A stretch of DNA of 64,000 nt from Streptomyces sp. R28 (lineage in GTDB: Bacteria > Actinomycetota > Actinomycetes > Streptomycetales > Streptomycetaceae). Position 1 is the stretch's first letter; every line of letters starts with the position of its first letter. The translations under genes were made by a program, and so were the position numbers. Of this stretch, positions 24,469 through 32,271 are shown in pieces. The DNA is taken from the NCBI RefSeq assembly GCF_041052385.1, contig NZ_CP163439.1, positions 10,281,001-10,345,000 on the forward strand, in the 5' to 3' direction. Under the pieces are notes generated by a model. The model made no database searches. It worked only from the letters and a program-made list of their open reading frames with translations, and was not told the origin of the DNA.

Positions 24469-24569
24469 GACGTGGGAAGCGTGGGCCTCCACGGACGGCC
24501 GGGCTGCTGCTGGAACCGCACCGGACGAACGGTGACGGTCGGCGGCAGGAAGGCGGTGGTCGTAGACAT
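24465..24569 (-). CDS. Possible short leader peptide overlapping lysE
   Basis: ATG 24569 opens a 34-residue frame (MSTTTAFLPPTVTV...RPTLPTS) whose TGA stop overlaps the GTG start of the LysE gene (GTGA). The geometry suggests translational coupling of a leader peptide. There is no good ribosome binding site and no recognised family, so it may be chance. Confidence 0.25.
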   Translation of the reverse strand: MSTTTAFLPPTVTVRPVRFQQQPGRPWRPTLPTS

Positions 24570-24666
24570 GGCCGGATTCTGCGGGTGGCGGCTGCCCTCC
24601 GACAAGCGAATTTCGCCGGAGAACCGGCCGGACGTCTCCGCGACCGAGGCTCTGTACGACGATCTC

Positions 24667-24738
24667 CGGCCAGATTGCCCGTGCGCCTGATCTGGCCGAA
24701 CTTGGCGTCGTCCCATTAGGTGCCCCGGGCATCTAATG
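24667..24738. promoter_or_regulatory. Two inverted repeats upstream of the P450-ferredoxin pair
   Basis: CGGCCAGAT (24667-24675) is inverted at 24690-24698 (perfect 9-base arms). A second 25-base palindrome spans 24714-24738, with outer arms CATTAG/CTAATG and inner arms TGCCC/GGGCA and only the centre and one symmetric pair mismatched; it ends 41 bases before the P450 start. They lie in the 310-base gap between lysE and the P450, which otherwise holds only the possible leader peptide. Likely operators for an unidentified regulator. Confidence 0.6.
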
Positions 24739-24778
24739 AAGATCGGCACGACGCACTCTTCGTCTGCGAGGTCTTTCG

Positions 24779-25987
24779 ATGACGGACATGACGGAATCGC
24801 ACACCGTCGCCTTCCCTCAGAACCGCACCTGTCCGTACCACCCACCCACCGCCTACGACCCCCTGCGTGAAACCCGCCCACTGGCCCGGATCACCCTCTA
24901 CGACGGCAGCCTGGCCTGGCTGGTCACCGGACATGGCCTCGCCCGTACCCTGCTGGCCGACCCGCGGCTGTCCTCCGACCGCGCCCGGCCCGGCTTCCCG
25001 GCGCCCAACGCCCGGTTCGCGGCGGTCCGCAACCGCAGGAGCGCCCTGCTGGGCGTCGACGGCCCCGAACACCGGGTCCAGCGGCGGATGATGGTTCCCA
25101 GCTTCACGCTCAGGCGGGCCGCCGAGCTGCGCCCGGAGATCCAGCGGATCGTCGACGAACGGCTCGACGCGATGATCGCCCAGGGAGCCCCCGCCGAGCT
25201 GGTGAGCGCCTTCGCGCTGCCCGTTCCCTCGATGGTCATCAGCGCCCTGCTGGGCGTCCCCTATGCCGACCACGACTTCTTCGAGGAACAGTCCCGGCGC
25301 CTGCTGCGGGGTCCCAGGGCCGAGGACACCATGGACGCCCGCGACCGGCTGGAGGCGTACTTCGCCGAGTTGATCGACCGGAAACAGAAACAGCCGGAGC
25401 CCGGCGACGGCGTCCTGGACGAACTCGTCCACCAGCAGTTGCGCGACGGCGAGCTGGACCACGAGGAGCTCATCGCCCTCGCGACCATCCTGCTGGTCGC
25501 CGGCCACGAGACGACCGCCAACATGATCTCCCTCGGCACCTTCACCCTCCTCCAGCACCCCGACCGCCTGGCCGAGTTGCGTGCCGCCCCGGCGCTGCTG
25601 CCCGAGGTGGTCGAGGAACTCATGCGGATGCTGTCGATCGCCGACGCCCTGCTGCGCGTCGCCGTCGAGGACATCGAGACGGCCGACGGGACGATCCGGG
25701 CGGGCGACGGCGTGGTCTTCTCGACCTCGGTCATCAATCGCGACGAGGCCGTCTACCCCGACCCCGACACCCTGGACTGGCACCGCCCCACCCGCCATCA
25801 CGTCGCTTTCGGCTTCGGCATCCACCAGTGCCTCGGCCAGAACCTGGCCCGCGCCGAGATGGAGATCGCCCTGCGCACCCTCTTCGACCGGCTGCCGAAC
25901 CTGCGCCTGGCCGTCCCCGCGGAGGAAATCCCCTTCAAACCCGGCGACACGATCCAGGGGATGCTGGAACTCCCCGTGACCTGGTAA
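24779..25987 (+). CDS. Cytochrome P450, CYP105-like
   Basis: A 402-residue P450 with all canonical motifs: AGHETT (241-246), ELMR as ExxR (280-283), and haem loop FGFGIHQCLGQ with Cys 351. The Tyr-Pro-rich start (RTCPYHPPTAYDPLRE) and NLARAEMEIAL after the haem loop resemble the CYP105 family, Streptomyces enzymes that hydroxylate xenobiotics and secondary metabolites. A [3Fe-4S] ferredoxin gene follows 12 bases downstream, the usual CYP105 arrangement, so electron supply is encoded in place. Two inverted repeats upstream suggest inducible control. Confidence 0.93.
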   Translation: MTDMTESHTVAFPQNRTCPYHPPTAYDPLRETRPLARITLYDGSLAWLVTGHGLARTLLADPRLSSDRARPGFPAPNARFAAVRNRRSALLGVDGPEHRVQRRMMVPSFTLRRAAELRPEIQRIVDERLDAMIAQGAPAELVSAFALPVPSMVISALLGVPYADHDFFEEQSRRLLRGPRAEDTMDARDRLEAYFAELIDRKQKQPEPGDGVLDELVHQQLRDGELDHEELIALATILLVAGHETTANMISLGTFTLLQHPDRLAELRAAPALLPEVVEELMRMLSIADALLRVAVEDIETADGTIRAGDGVVFSTSVINRDEAVYPDPDTLDWHRPTRHHVAFGFGIHQCLGQNLARAEMEIALRTLFDRLPNLRLAVPAEEIPFKPGDTIQGMLELPVTW

Positions 25988-25999
25988 GAGGCTCCGGTC

Positions 26000-26230
26000 A
26001 TGCAGAACGAAACGCGCGAAACGCGCCACATGTACATCGACATCGACCACGACCTCTGCGTCGGCGCCGGACAGTGCGCCCTCGCCGCCCCGTCCGTCTT
26101 CACCCAGGACGACGACGGCTTCAGCGCCCTGCTGCCCGGCCGGGAGGACGGCGGCGGAGACCCGATGGTGCGGGAGGCCGCCCGGGCCTGCCCGGTCAGC
26201 GCCATCACCGTGTCGGAAACGGGGAGTTGA
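26000..26230 (+). CDS. [3Fe-4S] ferredoxin
   Basis: A 76-residue ferredoxin partner for the preceding P450. The cluster ligands are in DLCVGAGQCALAAP and AARACPVSAI (Cys-x5-Cys ... Cys-Pro), with no fourth Cys, which indicates a 3Fe-4S cluster. ATG 26000 has AGAGG upstream; ATG 26030 (MYIDIDHD) is the alternative and is closer to the usual ferredoxin start. Confidence 0.92.
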   Translation: MQNETRETRHMYIDIDHDLCVGAGQCALAAPSVFTQDDDGFSALLPGREDGGGDPMVREAARACPVSAITVSETGS

Positions 26231-26236
26231 CGCCGG

Positions 26237-27017
26237 CGCATCTAGCACGGCACGGTCGAGCCCGCACAGCCGGGCGGGGTCGGCGATCACCTCGTAGGAG
26301 CTGATCCGCCCGCCCCGCACGGTGGCCGTGACGATGTACAGCAGCCGTCCGCGCGGGGCGACGACCAGGCCCACGTCGCCGCCCACGAGCGCCGGCACCG
26401 CCAAGCGCGCCCGGTCGCGCAGGAGCACCGTGCCCTCCGCGACCGCCCGGGCACCCCGCAGCTCCGCCGCCACGCCCGGCGGCAGGGCCGCGGGGCCGGC
26501 AGTCCGAGCAGTGCCCCCAGGTCACCGCCCCGCGCGGCGGCGAGGAACGCCTCGACGACCTGCCGGTGCAGGGACCTGTCCACGACGCGGCCCACCTGGT
26601 CGAAGGGCACCCCGAACAGGTCGTGCAGCACGAAGGCGACCCGCTCGGCCGGACCCAGCCGGTCCAGGACGACGAGCAGGGCGAGTCCCACCGAGTCGAC
26701 CGGCTTCGGCGTGACGAGCACGGCCTCGTCCTCGGGAACGGCCCCGCCACCCGACTCCGGCGCCTCGTCCCCGTACAGCTCCTCGCGCCGTGCGGCGCGG
26801 GACCGCAGAATGTCCAGGCAGATGCAGGGGAGACGTCCGTCGTCAGCCGGCCCGCCAGATGGACGATGCCGTCGTCACCCGCGCGGCTGAGCCGCAGCCA
26901 GGTCTCCTGGCCGGCGTCCTCGGCCTCGTCGAGCGGACCCACCATCCGATACGCGACCGCGCGCAGTTGTCCCCGCTGGGCCTATAACCGCCTTGCCAGT
27001 TCGTCCGCGCCGTCCAT
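26237..27017 (-). pseudogene. Decayed ECF (SigJ/ECF41-type) sigma factor
   Basis: Remnants in three frames together match one ECF41-type sigma factor. The start MDGADELARRL (ATG 27017, with AAAGG upstream) is followed by an in-frame TAG at 26982-26984, then AQRGQLRAVAYRMVGPLDEAEDAGQETWLRL (region 2). A frameshift near 26835 leads to ICLDILRSRAARREELYG and DRLGPAERVAFVLHDLFGVPFDQVGRVVDRS (region 4). The segment normally linking region 4 to the SnoaL-like C-terminal domain is missing before HRQVVEAFLAAARGGDLGALLGL, and a further deletion/frameshift near 26490 precedes LPPGVAAELRGARAVAEG. With at least four lesions it cannot make a functional sigma factor. Confidence 0.85.
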
Positions 27018-27061
27018 CGGTCACCTTTCGCCGTCGTGTTCCGTCACTCCTGCGACAAAGG

Positions 27062-27397
27062 GAGTGGCGGCTCACCCTGCCCCTGCTCACCGAACTGAGG
27101 TCCGCGTACACGGTGTTGCTCGGCGTCCCGATGTACAACTTCTCCGTGCCCGGGTCCCTGAAGGCCTGGATCGACCGGGTGACCTTCCCCGGCGCGTTCG
27201 CGGACCCCGACAGCGGCGAGAGCCTGCTGCGCACAACCCGCGTCATCGTGGTCATGGCCCGCGGCGGCGGATACGGCCCGGGTGCCCCGCTGGAGCACTG
27301 CGACTTCCAGACGCCGTACCTCCGGGCCTACTTCGGCCGACTCGGCGTGGCGCCGGACCACCTCCACCTCCTCGCCGCCGAGCTGGCCACCGCCTGA
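27062..27397 (+). pseudogene. Azoreductase fragment lacking the N-terminus
   Basis: About 110 residues matching the middle and C-terminal part of FMN-dependent NADH-azoreductases: AYTVLLGVPMYNFSVPGSLKAWIDRVTFPGAF and VIVVMARGGGYG. The N-terminal flavodoxin-fold strand and FMN-phosphate loop (about 80 residues) are absent; sequence upstream belongs to the decayed sigma factor on the other strand. The tail after HLLAAELATA is also shorter than usual. An open frame from ATG 26993 exists but its first part is antisense to that pseudogene, so I treat it as a remnant. Confidence 0.7.
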
Positions 27398-27399
27398 CC

Positions 27400-27951
27400 T
27401 CAGTGCGCCGCCAGCAGTGACCGCGCCGCCTCCCGGGCCTCGGCCGCCGGCCGCGTACTGCCGGTGATGCCCGCCGTGACCATGGCGCCCTCGGCCAGCA
27501 GAAACAGCGGCCCGGTCAGCGCGTCGGGCAGCCCCGCCCCCGCCACCAGCGAGGCGAGGTAGTCGCGAAACGCCCGCTTGTGCGCCCGGACCTGGTCCGC
27601 CACCCGCTCGGAGCGGGCGCCCAGCTCGCCGTACGAGTTGATCCACGCGCACCCGCGGAAGTCCGCCGCGCCGAACCACTCCTCCAGCCAGTCGAAGACG
27701 GCGAGGAGCCGCAGCCCGGGGTCGGCCTGTCGCTCGACGTAGGTGGCGAGCTGCCCGCGCCAGCGCACGTCGCGCCGCTCCAGATACGCCTCCACCAGCT
27801 GCTCCTTCGCCGGGAAGAGCTGATAGAGCCGCTTCAGCGAGACCCCGGACGCGCCCCGGATGTCGTCCATGCCGACGGACTGTATGCCGCGCCCGTAGAA
27901 CAGCTCCTCCGCGGCGTCCAGTGCCTGCTCCCGGGCGGTTGCGCTGTCCAT
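27400..27951 (-). CDS. TetR/AcrR-family regulator
   Basis: A 183-residue repressor. The helix-turn-helix is GMDDIRGASGVSLKRLYQLFPAKEQLV (about 26-52), and the C-terminal part has WFGAADFRGCAWINSYGELG, typical of the TetR subgroup that controls small oxidoreductases. Divergent from the SnoaL-like gene at 28060, with two matching palindromes between them. The azoreductase fragment next to it may be a former target. Confidence 0.9.
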   Translation of the reverse strand: MDSATAREQALDAAEELFYGRGIQSVGMDDIRGASGVSLKRLYQLFPAKEQLVEAYLERRDVRWRGQLATYVERQADPGLRLLAVFDWLEEWFGAADFRGCAWINSYGELGARSERVADQVRAHKRAFRDYLASLVAGAGLPDALTGPLFLLAEGAMVTAGITGSTRPAAEAREAARSLLAAH

Positions 27952-27971
27952 GTACGACCACTCCTTGACGC

Positions 27972-28023
27972 GAGAACGTGCGTTCTCCTACGGTAGCAGT
28001 CACGTGGAGAACGATCGTTCTCC
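27972..28023. promoter_or_regulatory. Paired TetR operators
   Basis: GAGAACGTGCGTTCTC (27972-27987) and the perfect 18-bp palindrome GGAGAACGATCGTTCTCC (28006-28023) share the half-site GAGAACG and are centred 35 bases apart, between divergent tetR and DUF1348 genes. The second lies about 36 bases before the DUF1348 start. This is a textbook arrangement for repression of both genes. Confidence 0.85.
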
Positions 28024-28059
28024 GTTTGCTCGCACCGCCGTTCCGTCCCGGAGGACGCC

Positions 28060-28518
28060 ATGACCGACCGCCCGCCCCTGCCGCCGTTCACCCGCGAGAG
28101 CGCCGCACAGAAGGTGCAGCCCGCCGAGGACGCCTGGAACACCCGCGACCCGCACAAGGTGGCGCTCGCCTACTCCGCGGACTCGGTGTGGCGCAACCGC
28201 GACACCTTCGTCACCGGCCGCGCAGGGATCGTCGAGTTCCTCACCTCGAAGTGGGCCCGGGAGCACGAGTACGCGCTGCGCAAGGACCTGTGGGCCTTCG
28301 ACGGCAACCGCATCGCGGTCCGCTTCCAGTACGAGTGCCGGGACGCCGACGGCCGGTGGTGGCGGTCGTACGGCAACGAGCTGTGGGAGTTCGACGAGCA
28401 CGGGCTGATGACCCGGCGCGAGGCGAGCATCAACGACGTACCCATCGAGGAGCAGGAACGCCGGATCCACGGCCCGCGCCCCGACGCCGAACGAGGCCTG
28501 TCCTTCCCGCTTGAGTAG
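28060..28518 (+). CDS. DUF1348 (NTF2/SnoaL-like) protein
   Basis: A 152-residue NTF2-fold protein of the DUF1348 family: RPPLPPFTRESAAQKVQPAEDAWNTRDPHKVALAYSADSVWRNRD and DADGRWWRSYGNELWEFDEHGLMTRREASIND. These small cone-shaped proteins bind or transform small hydrophobic ligands; no activity is established. CGGAGGA precedes the ATG. Controlled most likely by the divergent TetR through two palindromes. Confidence 0.9.
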   Translation: MTDRPPLPPFTRESAAQKVQPAEDAWNTRDPHKVALAYSADSVWRNRDTFVTGRAGIVEFLTSKWAREHEYALRKDLWAFDGNRIAVRFQYECRDADGRWWRSYGNELWEFDEHGLMTRREASINDVPIEEQERRIHGPRPDAERGLSFPLE

Positions 28519-28527
28519 GGTTCGCGG

Positions 28528-29061
28528 GTGACCGAACAGGACGAGCGAGCGCCCTTTCTCTACGTCGTCGTATGCGCCGCCGGCATCGCCACGGACGTCG
28601 GCAAGCTGATCACCGCCGCGCAGGAGCGCGAGTGGCAGGTCGGGGTCATCGCGACGCCGCTCGCCATGAACGGCTTCTTCGACACGGCCGCCGTCGAGGC
28701 GCAGACCGGCCGCCCGATCCGCTCCGCCTGGCGTCGCCCCGGTGAAGCACGGCCCTTCCCGGAACCCGACGCGGTCGTCGTCGCCCCGGCCACCTTCAAC
28801 ACGATCAACAAGTGGGCCGCCGGTATCGCCGACACCCTAGCCCTGGGCACCCTGTGCGAGGCGTACGGCCTCGGTGTCCCCATCGCCGCCCTGCCCTGCG
28901 TGGCCGACGCGCTGGCCGCCCATCCCGCGTACCAGGACAGCCTGATACGGCTGCGGGGGATGGGCGTGCGCTTCGGGCAGCCGTACGCCGGCGAGGTGGG
29001 GGAGGACGGCAGGCGCCCGGAGTTCGGGTGGGAGCGGGCGCTGGACCTGCTGGACCGGTGA
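28528..29061 (+). CDS. Flavoprotein of the phosphopantothenoylcysteine-decarboxylase fold
   Basis: A 177-residue flavoprotein-domain protein. It has VVVCAAGIATDVGKLITAAQE at the start and the FMN-binding signature DAVVVAPATFNTINKWAAGIADTLALG, as in HFCD-type flavin decarboxylases. The true CoA-synthesis enzyme is longer and bifunctional, so this is probably a stand-alone homologue with unknown substrate. GTG start 9 bases after the DUF1348 stop suggests one transcript. Confidence 0.83.
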   Translation: MTEQDERAPFLYVVVCAAGIATDVGKLITAAQEREWQVGVIATPLAMNGFFDTAAVEAQTGRPIRSAWRRPGEARPFPEPDAVVVAPATFNTINKWAAGIADTLALGTLCEAYGLGVPIAALPCVADALAAHPAYQDSLIRLRGMGVRFGQPYAGEVGEDGRRPEFGWERALDLLDR

Positions 29062-29135
29062 CGGAACCGGCCTCGCCCGCACCCGACCACGTACGCTCCC
29101 CCTGATACCCCACCCCGAAGGCAGGAGCAGCAACG

Positions 29136-30104
29136 ATGCAGTACGTGAAGCTCGGTTCGACGGGCCTGGACGTGTCGCGGATCTGTCTGGGCTGCATGAC
29201 CTACGGGCTCCCCGACCGCGGCGTGCACGAGTGGACCCTCGACGAGGAGGCGTCGCGGCCACTGATCCGGCAGGCGCTGGACGCCGGGATCAACTTCTTC
29301 GACACCGCCAACGTCTACTCCGACGGCACCAGCGAGGAGATCGTCGGCAAGGCGCTGCGCGACTTCGCCCACCGGGACGAGATCGTGCTCGCAACGAAGG
29401 TGAACGGCCGGATGCGGCCCGGCTCCAACGGCGCCGGCCTCTCCCGCAAGGCCATCATGTCCGAGATCGACCACAGCCTCGCCCGCCTCGGCACCGACTA
29501 CGTCGACCTGTACCAGATCCACCGCTTCGACCCGCACACCCCGGTCGAGGAGACGATGGAGGCCCTGCACGACCTGGTCAAGGCGGGCAAGGTGCGCTAC
29601 ATCGGGGCGAGTTCGATGTACGCCTGGCAGTTCTCCAAGATGCAGTACACGGCCGAGCGGCACGGCTGGACCAAGTTCGTCTCGATGCAGAACCACTACA
29701 ACCTCCTCTACCGCGAGGAGGAGCGCGAGATGCTGCCGCTCTGCGCGGACCAGGGCGTCGGCGTGCTGCCCTGGAGCCCGCTGGCCCGCGCCCGACTCAC
29801 CCGGGACTGGGGCACGGTCACCGAGCGCAGCGCGGGCGACAACTTCGGCAGCCGTCTGTACGTCGACAGCGACCGCACCGTCGTCGAGGCCGTCACCCGC
29901 GTCGCCGACGCACGCGGCGTCCCGCGCGCCCAGGTCGCCCTCGCCTGGCTGCTGCACCAGGACACGGTGGCGGCCCCGATCATCGGCGCCGCCAAGCCGC
30001 ACCACATCGAGGACGCGGCCGCCGCGGTCGAACTGGAGCTCAGTGAGAAGGAGTTGGAGGAGCTCCAGCAGCCGTACGCCCCGCATCCGGTCATCGGTCA
30101 CTGA
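29136..30104 (+). CDS. Aldo/keto reductase
   Basis: A 322-residue (beta/alpha)8 NADPH-dependent reductase. The catalytic tetrad can be read as Asp and Tyr in FFDTANVYSDG, Lys in LATKVNG and His in YQIHRFD; the cofactor region is IIGAAKPHHIEDA. Likely reduces aldehydes or ketones. AGGAG precedes the ATG. It may be the last gene of the TetR-controlled cluster (74-base gap), though that is not certain. Confidence 0.92.
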   Translation: MQYVKLGSTGLDVSRICLGCMTYGLPDRGVHEWTLDEEASRPLIRQALDAGINFFDTANVYSDGTSEEIVGKALRDFAHRDEIVLATKVNGRMRPGSNGAGLSRKAIMSEIDHSLARLGTDYVDLYQIHRFDPHTPVEETMEALHDLVKAGKVRYIGASSMYAWQFSKMQYTAERHGWTKFVSMQNHYNLLYREEEREMLPLCADQGVGVLPWSPLARARLTRDWGTVTERSAGDNFGSRLYVDSDRTVVEAVTRVADARGVPRAQVALAWLLHQDTVAAPIIGAAKPHHIEDAAAAVELELSEKELEELQQPYAPHPVIGH

Positions 30105-30121
30105 CCGGCGCCGCCGACGGA

Positions 30122-30943
30122 TCAGTGTGGCCCGTGCGGTGCGAACTCCGTGCCGCACGGCCCCGCGCCCTCGCTGTGCGGCAGTGGGACGCGGCCGCCA
30201 CTCATCGTCAGCGTGCGGTAGTACTCGCCGATCCGCTCGGTCGAACGCCCCACGTAGTGCCCGATGAACGACCGGCGGAAACGATCCTCCGTACGGTTGG
30301 GCTGCGAGCCGTGCACCAGGCTGCCGTTGAAGAACAGGACGTCCCCCGGCTCCATGTCGACGGGTACGGCCTCCAGGCCGGGCGGCGGCGGGACGTACTC
30401 CCGCGCGAAGGACACGTCGGCGTCCGCCGTCTCCGGGCAGAACAGGTCCATGGCGTGGGTGCCGGGGACGACTTCGAGGCCACCGTTGTCCCGGTCGATC
30501 ACATCGCACGCGATCCACGCCGCCACACACGTGCCCGGCTCGACGCGGAGATAGAAGTTGTCCTGGTGCAGGGCCTGCCCCCGGGCACCGGGCGGCTTGA
30601 AGTAGAACATGCTCTGCGCGGCCAGCACCTCCTCCCCGAGCAGCACCTCCAGCACACCGCGCAGCCGAGCGTCGAGGAGGACCCGCAGCGACAACTCGTC
30701 GATCTCGTGCGGCTGCATCACCCGGGGATGCACCCGTAGCGGGTCGCCGTCCGACGGCCGGGGCTCGAAGTGGCCGGGCACCGGCCCGGCCGCGTGCAGC
30801 GCCGCGAACCGCTCGCGGAGCCGGTCGATCTCGTCGTGGCCGAACAGTCCGCGTACGACCGTGAAGCCGTCGTCGCGGAACTGGCGGAGCCCGGTCTCGG
30901 GCAGGATGGGGGCGCCGGTGGCGCCGATGTCCGTGGCTGTCAT
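30122..30943 (-). CDS. Phytanoyl-CoA dioxygenase (PhyH) family protein
   Basis: A 273-residue non-haem Fe(II)/2-oxoglutarate oxygenase. The iron ligands are H and D in LHQDNFYL and the distal His in LVHGSQPN, with an Arg downstream (RTEDRFRRSF) suited to bind 2-oxoglutarate. It would hydroxylate a small molecule or lipid. It is divergent from an AraC regulator and convergent with the aldo/keto reductase. Substrate unknown. Confidence 0.9.
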   Translation of the reverse strand: MTATDIGATGAPILPETGLRQFRDDGFTVVRGLFGHDEIDRLRERFAALHAAGPVPGHFEPRPSDGDPLRVHPRVMQPHEIDELSLRVLLDARLRGVLEVLLGEEVLAAQSMFYFKPPGARGQALHQDNFYLRVEPGTCVAAWIACDVIDRDNGGLEVVPGTHAMDLFCPETADADVSFAREYVPPPPGLEAVPVDMEPGDVLFFNGSLVHGSQPNRTEDRFRRSFIGHYVGRSTERIGEYYRTLTMSGGRVPLPHSEGAGPCGTEFAPHGPH

Positions 30944-31012
30944 GCGTCCACTCCTCGGTCAGGTGCGCTCACCCGGCCACGCTAGGCCGATGCCCGCCCC
31001 AGGAGGATGACC

Positions 31013-31927
31013 GTGAGCGCTGACGGATTGCCCGAGACTGCTGCCCCCGGCGATCCCGCCCCGCCGCCGGGCCTGGTGGTGGTCGGGCACTTCGACCAGC
31101 CGCCGGGGTACGGCATCGACCGGCCGCGCGGCGCGGACAGCTGGCTGTTCACCTGGACCACCGGCGGACGGGGCAGGCTGCGCCACGCAGGCACCGAGGC
31201 GCGGGCCGGGGCGGGGGATCTGGTGGTCCTAGCGCCGGGCGTCCCGCACGGCTACGGCGTCGAACCCGGCGCACGGCACTGGGAGTTCTGGTGGGTGCAC
31301 TGCCAGGCCCGCTCCTCCTGGCAGTCCTGGCTGCGCCCGTACGACACCGGTGAGGGGATGTACGCCGTCACGCCGACGCCGGACGCGGTGCACGGCCGCG
31401 TCGAGGCGGCCTTCCGCCGGATGCTCGCCGATGCCCGCTGGACGGGGACGGGCGCGCCGCCCGCGTCGGCGCCGGGGGAGGAGCCGGTCGCGGTGGCGCA
31501 CGGCACCGCGGCCCGCGAACTCGCCCTGTGCGCACTGGAAGAGGTCGTCCTGCTCACCGCCGGCACCGCGCGGACGCCCCCGTCCCACCCCGGCGTCGAC
31601 GACCGGGTGCGCCGGGCCGAGGCGCTGATCGCCGCCGATCCGGGTGCCCCGCACTCGGTGCGCTCGCTCGCCGAGCACGTCGCGCTCTCGCCCTCCCGGT
31701 TCGCCCACCTCTTCACCCGGCAACTCGGGCAGTCACCGATGCGCGCGCTGCGCGAGGCGCGTCTGCGGCACGCCGCCCGGCTGTTGGAGACCACCGGCCT
31801 GTCCGTGGAACGCGTGGCAGCCGCTTCCGGGTTCGCCAGCCCGTTTCACTTCAACCGGGTGTTCCGCGAACGGTACGGGATGCCGCCCGGCGCGTACCGG
31901 GCGAGTGGCCCAATGGTTGGCGCATGA
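31013..31927 (+). CDS. AraC-family regulator with N-terminal cupin domain
   Basis: A 304-residue AraC protein: an N-terminal cupin-like sugar-binding domain (RGADSWLFTWTTGGRGRLRHAG, GAGDLVVLAPGVPHGYG) and C-terminal helix-turn-helix pair (SVRSLAEHVALSPSRFAHLF; VERVAAASGFASPFHFNRVFRERYGMPPGAYR). GTG 31013 is preferred because AGGAGG (31001-31006) would abut ATG 31007 with no spacer. Divergent from the PhyH gene, its likely target. Confidence 0.88.
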   Translation: MSADGLPETAAPGDPAPPPGLVVVGHFDQPPGYGIDRPRGADSWLFTWTTGGRGRLRHAGTEARAGAGDLVVLAPGVPHGYGVEPGARHWEFWWVHCQARSSWQSWLRPYDTGEGMYAVTPTPDAVHGRVEAAFRRMLADARWTGTGAPPASAPGEEPVAVAHGTAARELALCALEEVVLLTAGTARTPPSHPGVDDRVRRAEALIAADPGAPHSVRSLAEHVALSPSRFAHLFTRQLGQSPMRALREARLRHAARLLETTGLSVERVAAASGFASPFHFNRVFRERYGMPPGAYRASGPMVGA

Positions 31928-32271
31928 ACTGTGAAGGCCGGGTGTAGGCGCGTGTGCCCGTATGACCAGGTGAAAAGGTGGGGACGCGGCCGTTCAATGG
32001 TTTTCACGGCGCCCCGAAGAGCGTTGAGTGAATACCATTTCCATTGCCCTGCTGATGTGCCGTAATGCCTGCGATCGGCTGTTGACCAATCGTCAAATAC
32101 TGATTGCCGTACGCGTAATGCACAAAAAACTGGAATCGCTTGTTCCCTGTGGCTGACCTGTGCAAAGGTGTGCCTCGCTCCCACACGCCCCATGCTTCAC
32201 AAGAGCCGCGCCCGGAGCATACTCGTTGGTATGAACCATTTAAGCCGCATGCCCTCCGGAGGAATGCCGTC
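31928..32271 (+). promoter_or_regulatory. 344-base non-coding region upstream of the first sigma-lectin gene
   Basis: AT-richer than its surroundings. It contains an inverted repeat GTGAAAA (31970) / TTTTCAC (32001) and, at 32139-32170, CTTGTT-N13-CTGTGCAAAGGTG. The same motif with identical spacing and one mismatch occurs upstream of the paralogue (49715-49746). I see no convincing reading frame here. Confidence 0.5.

Noticed and set aside
26566..27420. 284-residue plus-strand frame over the decayed sigma gene
   Set aside because: The sigma-factor sequence is readable on the other strand in three frames; this frame has no recognisable domain.
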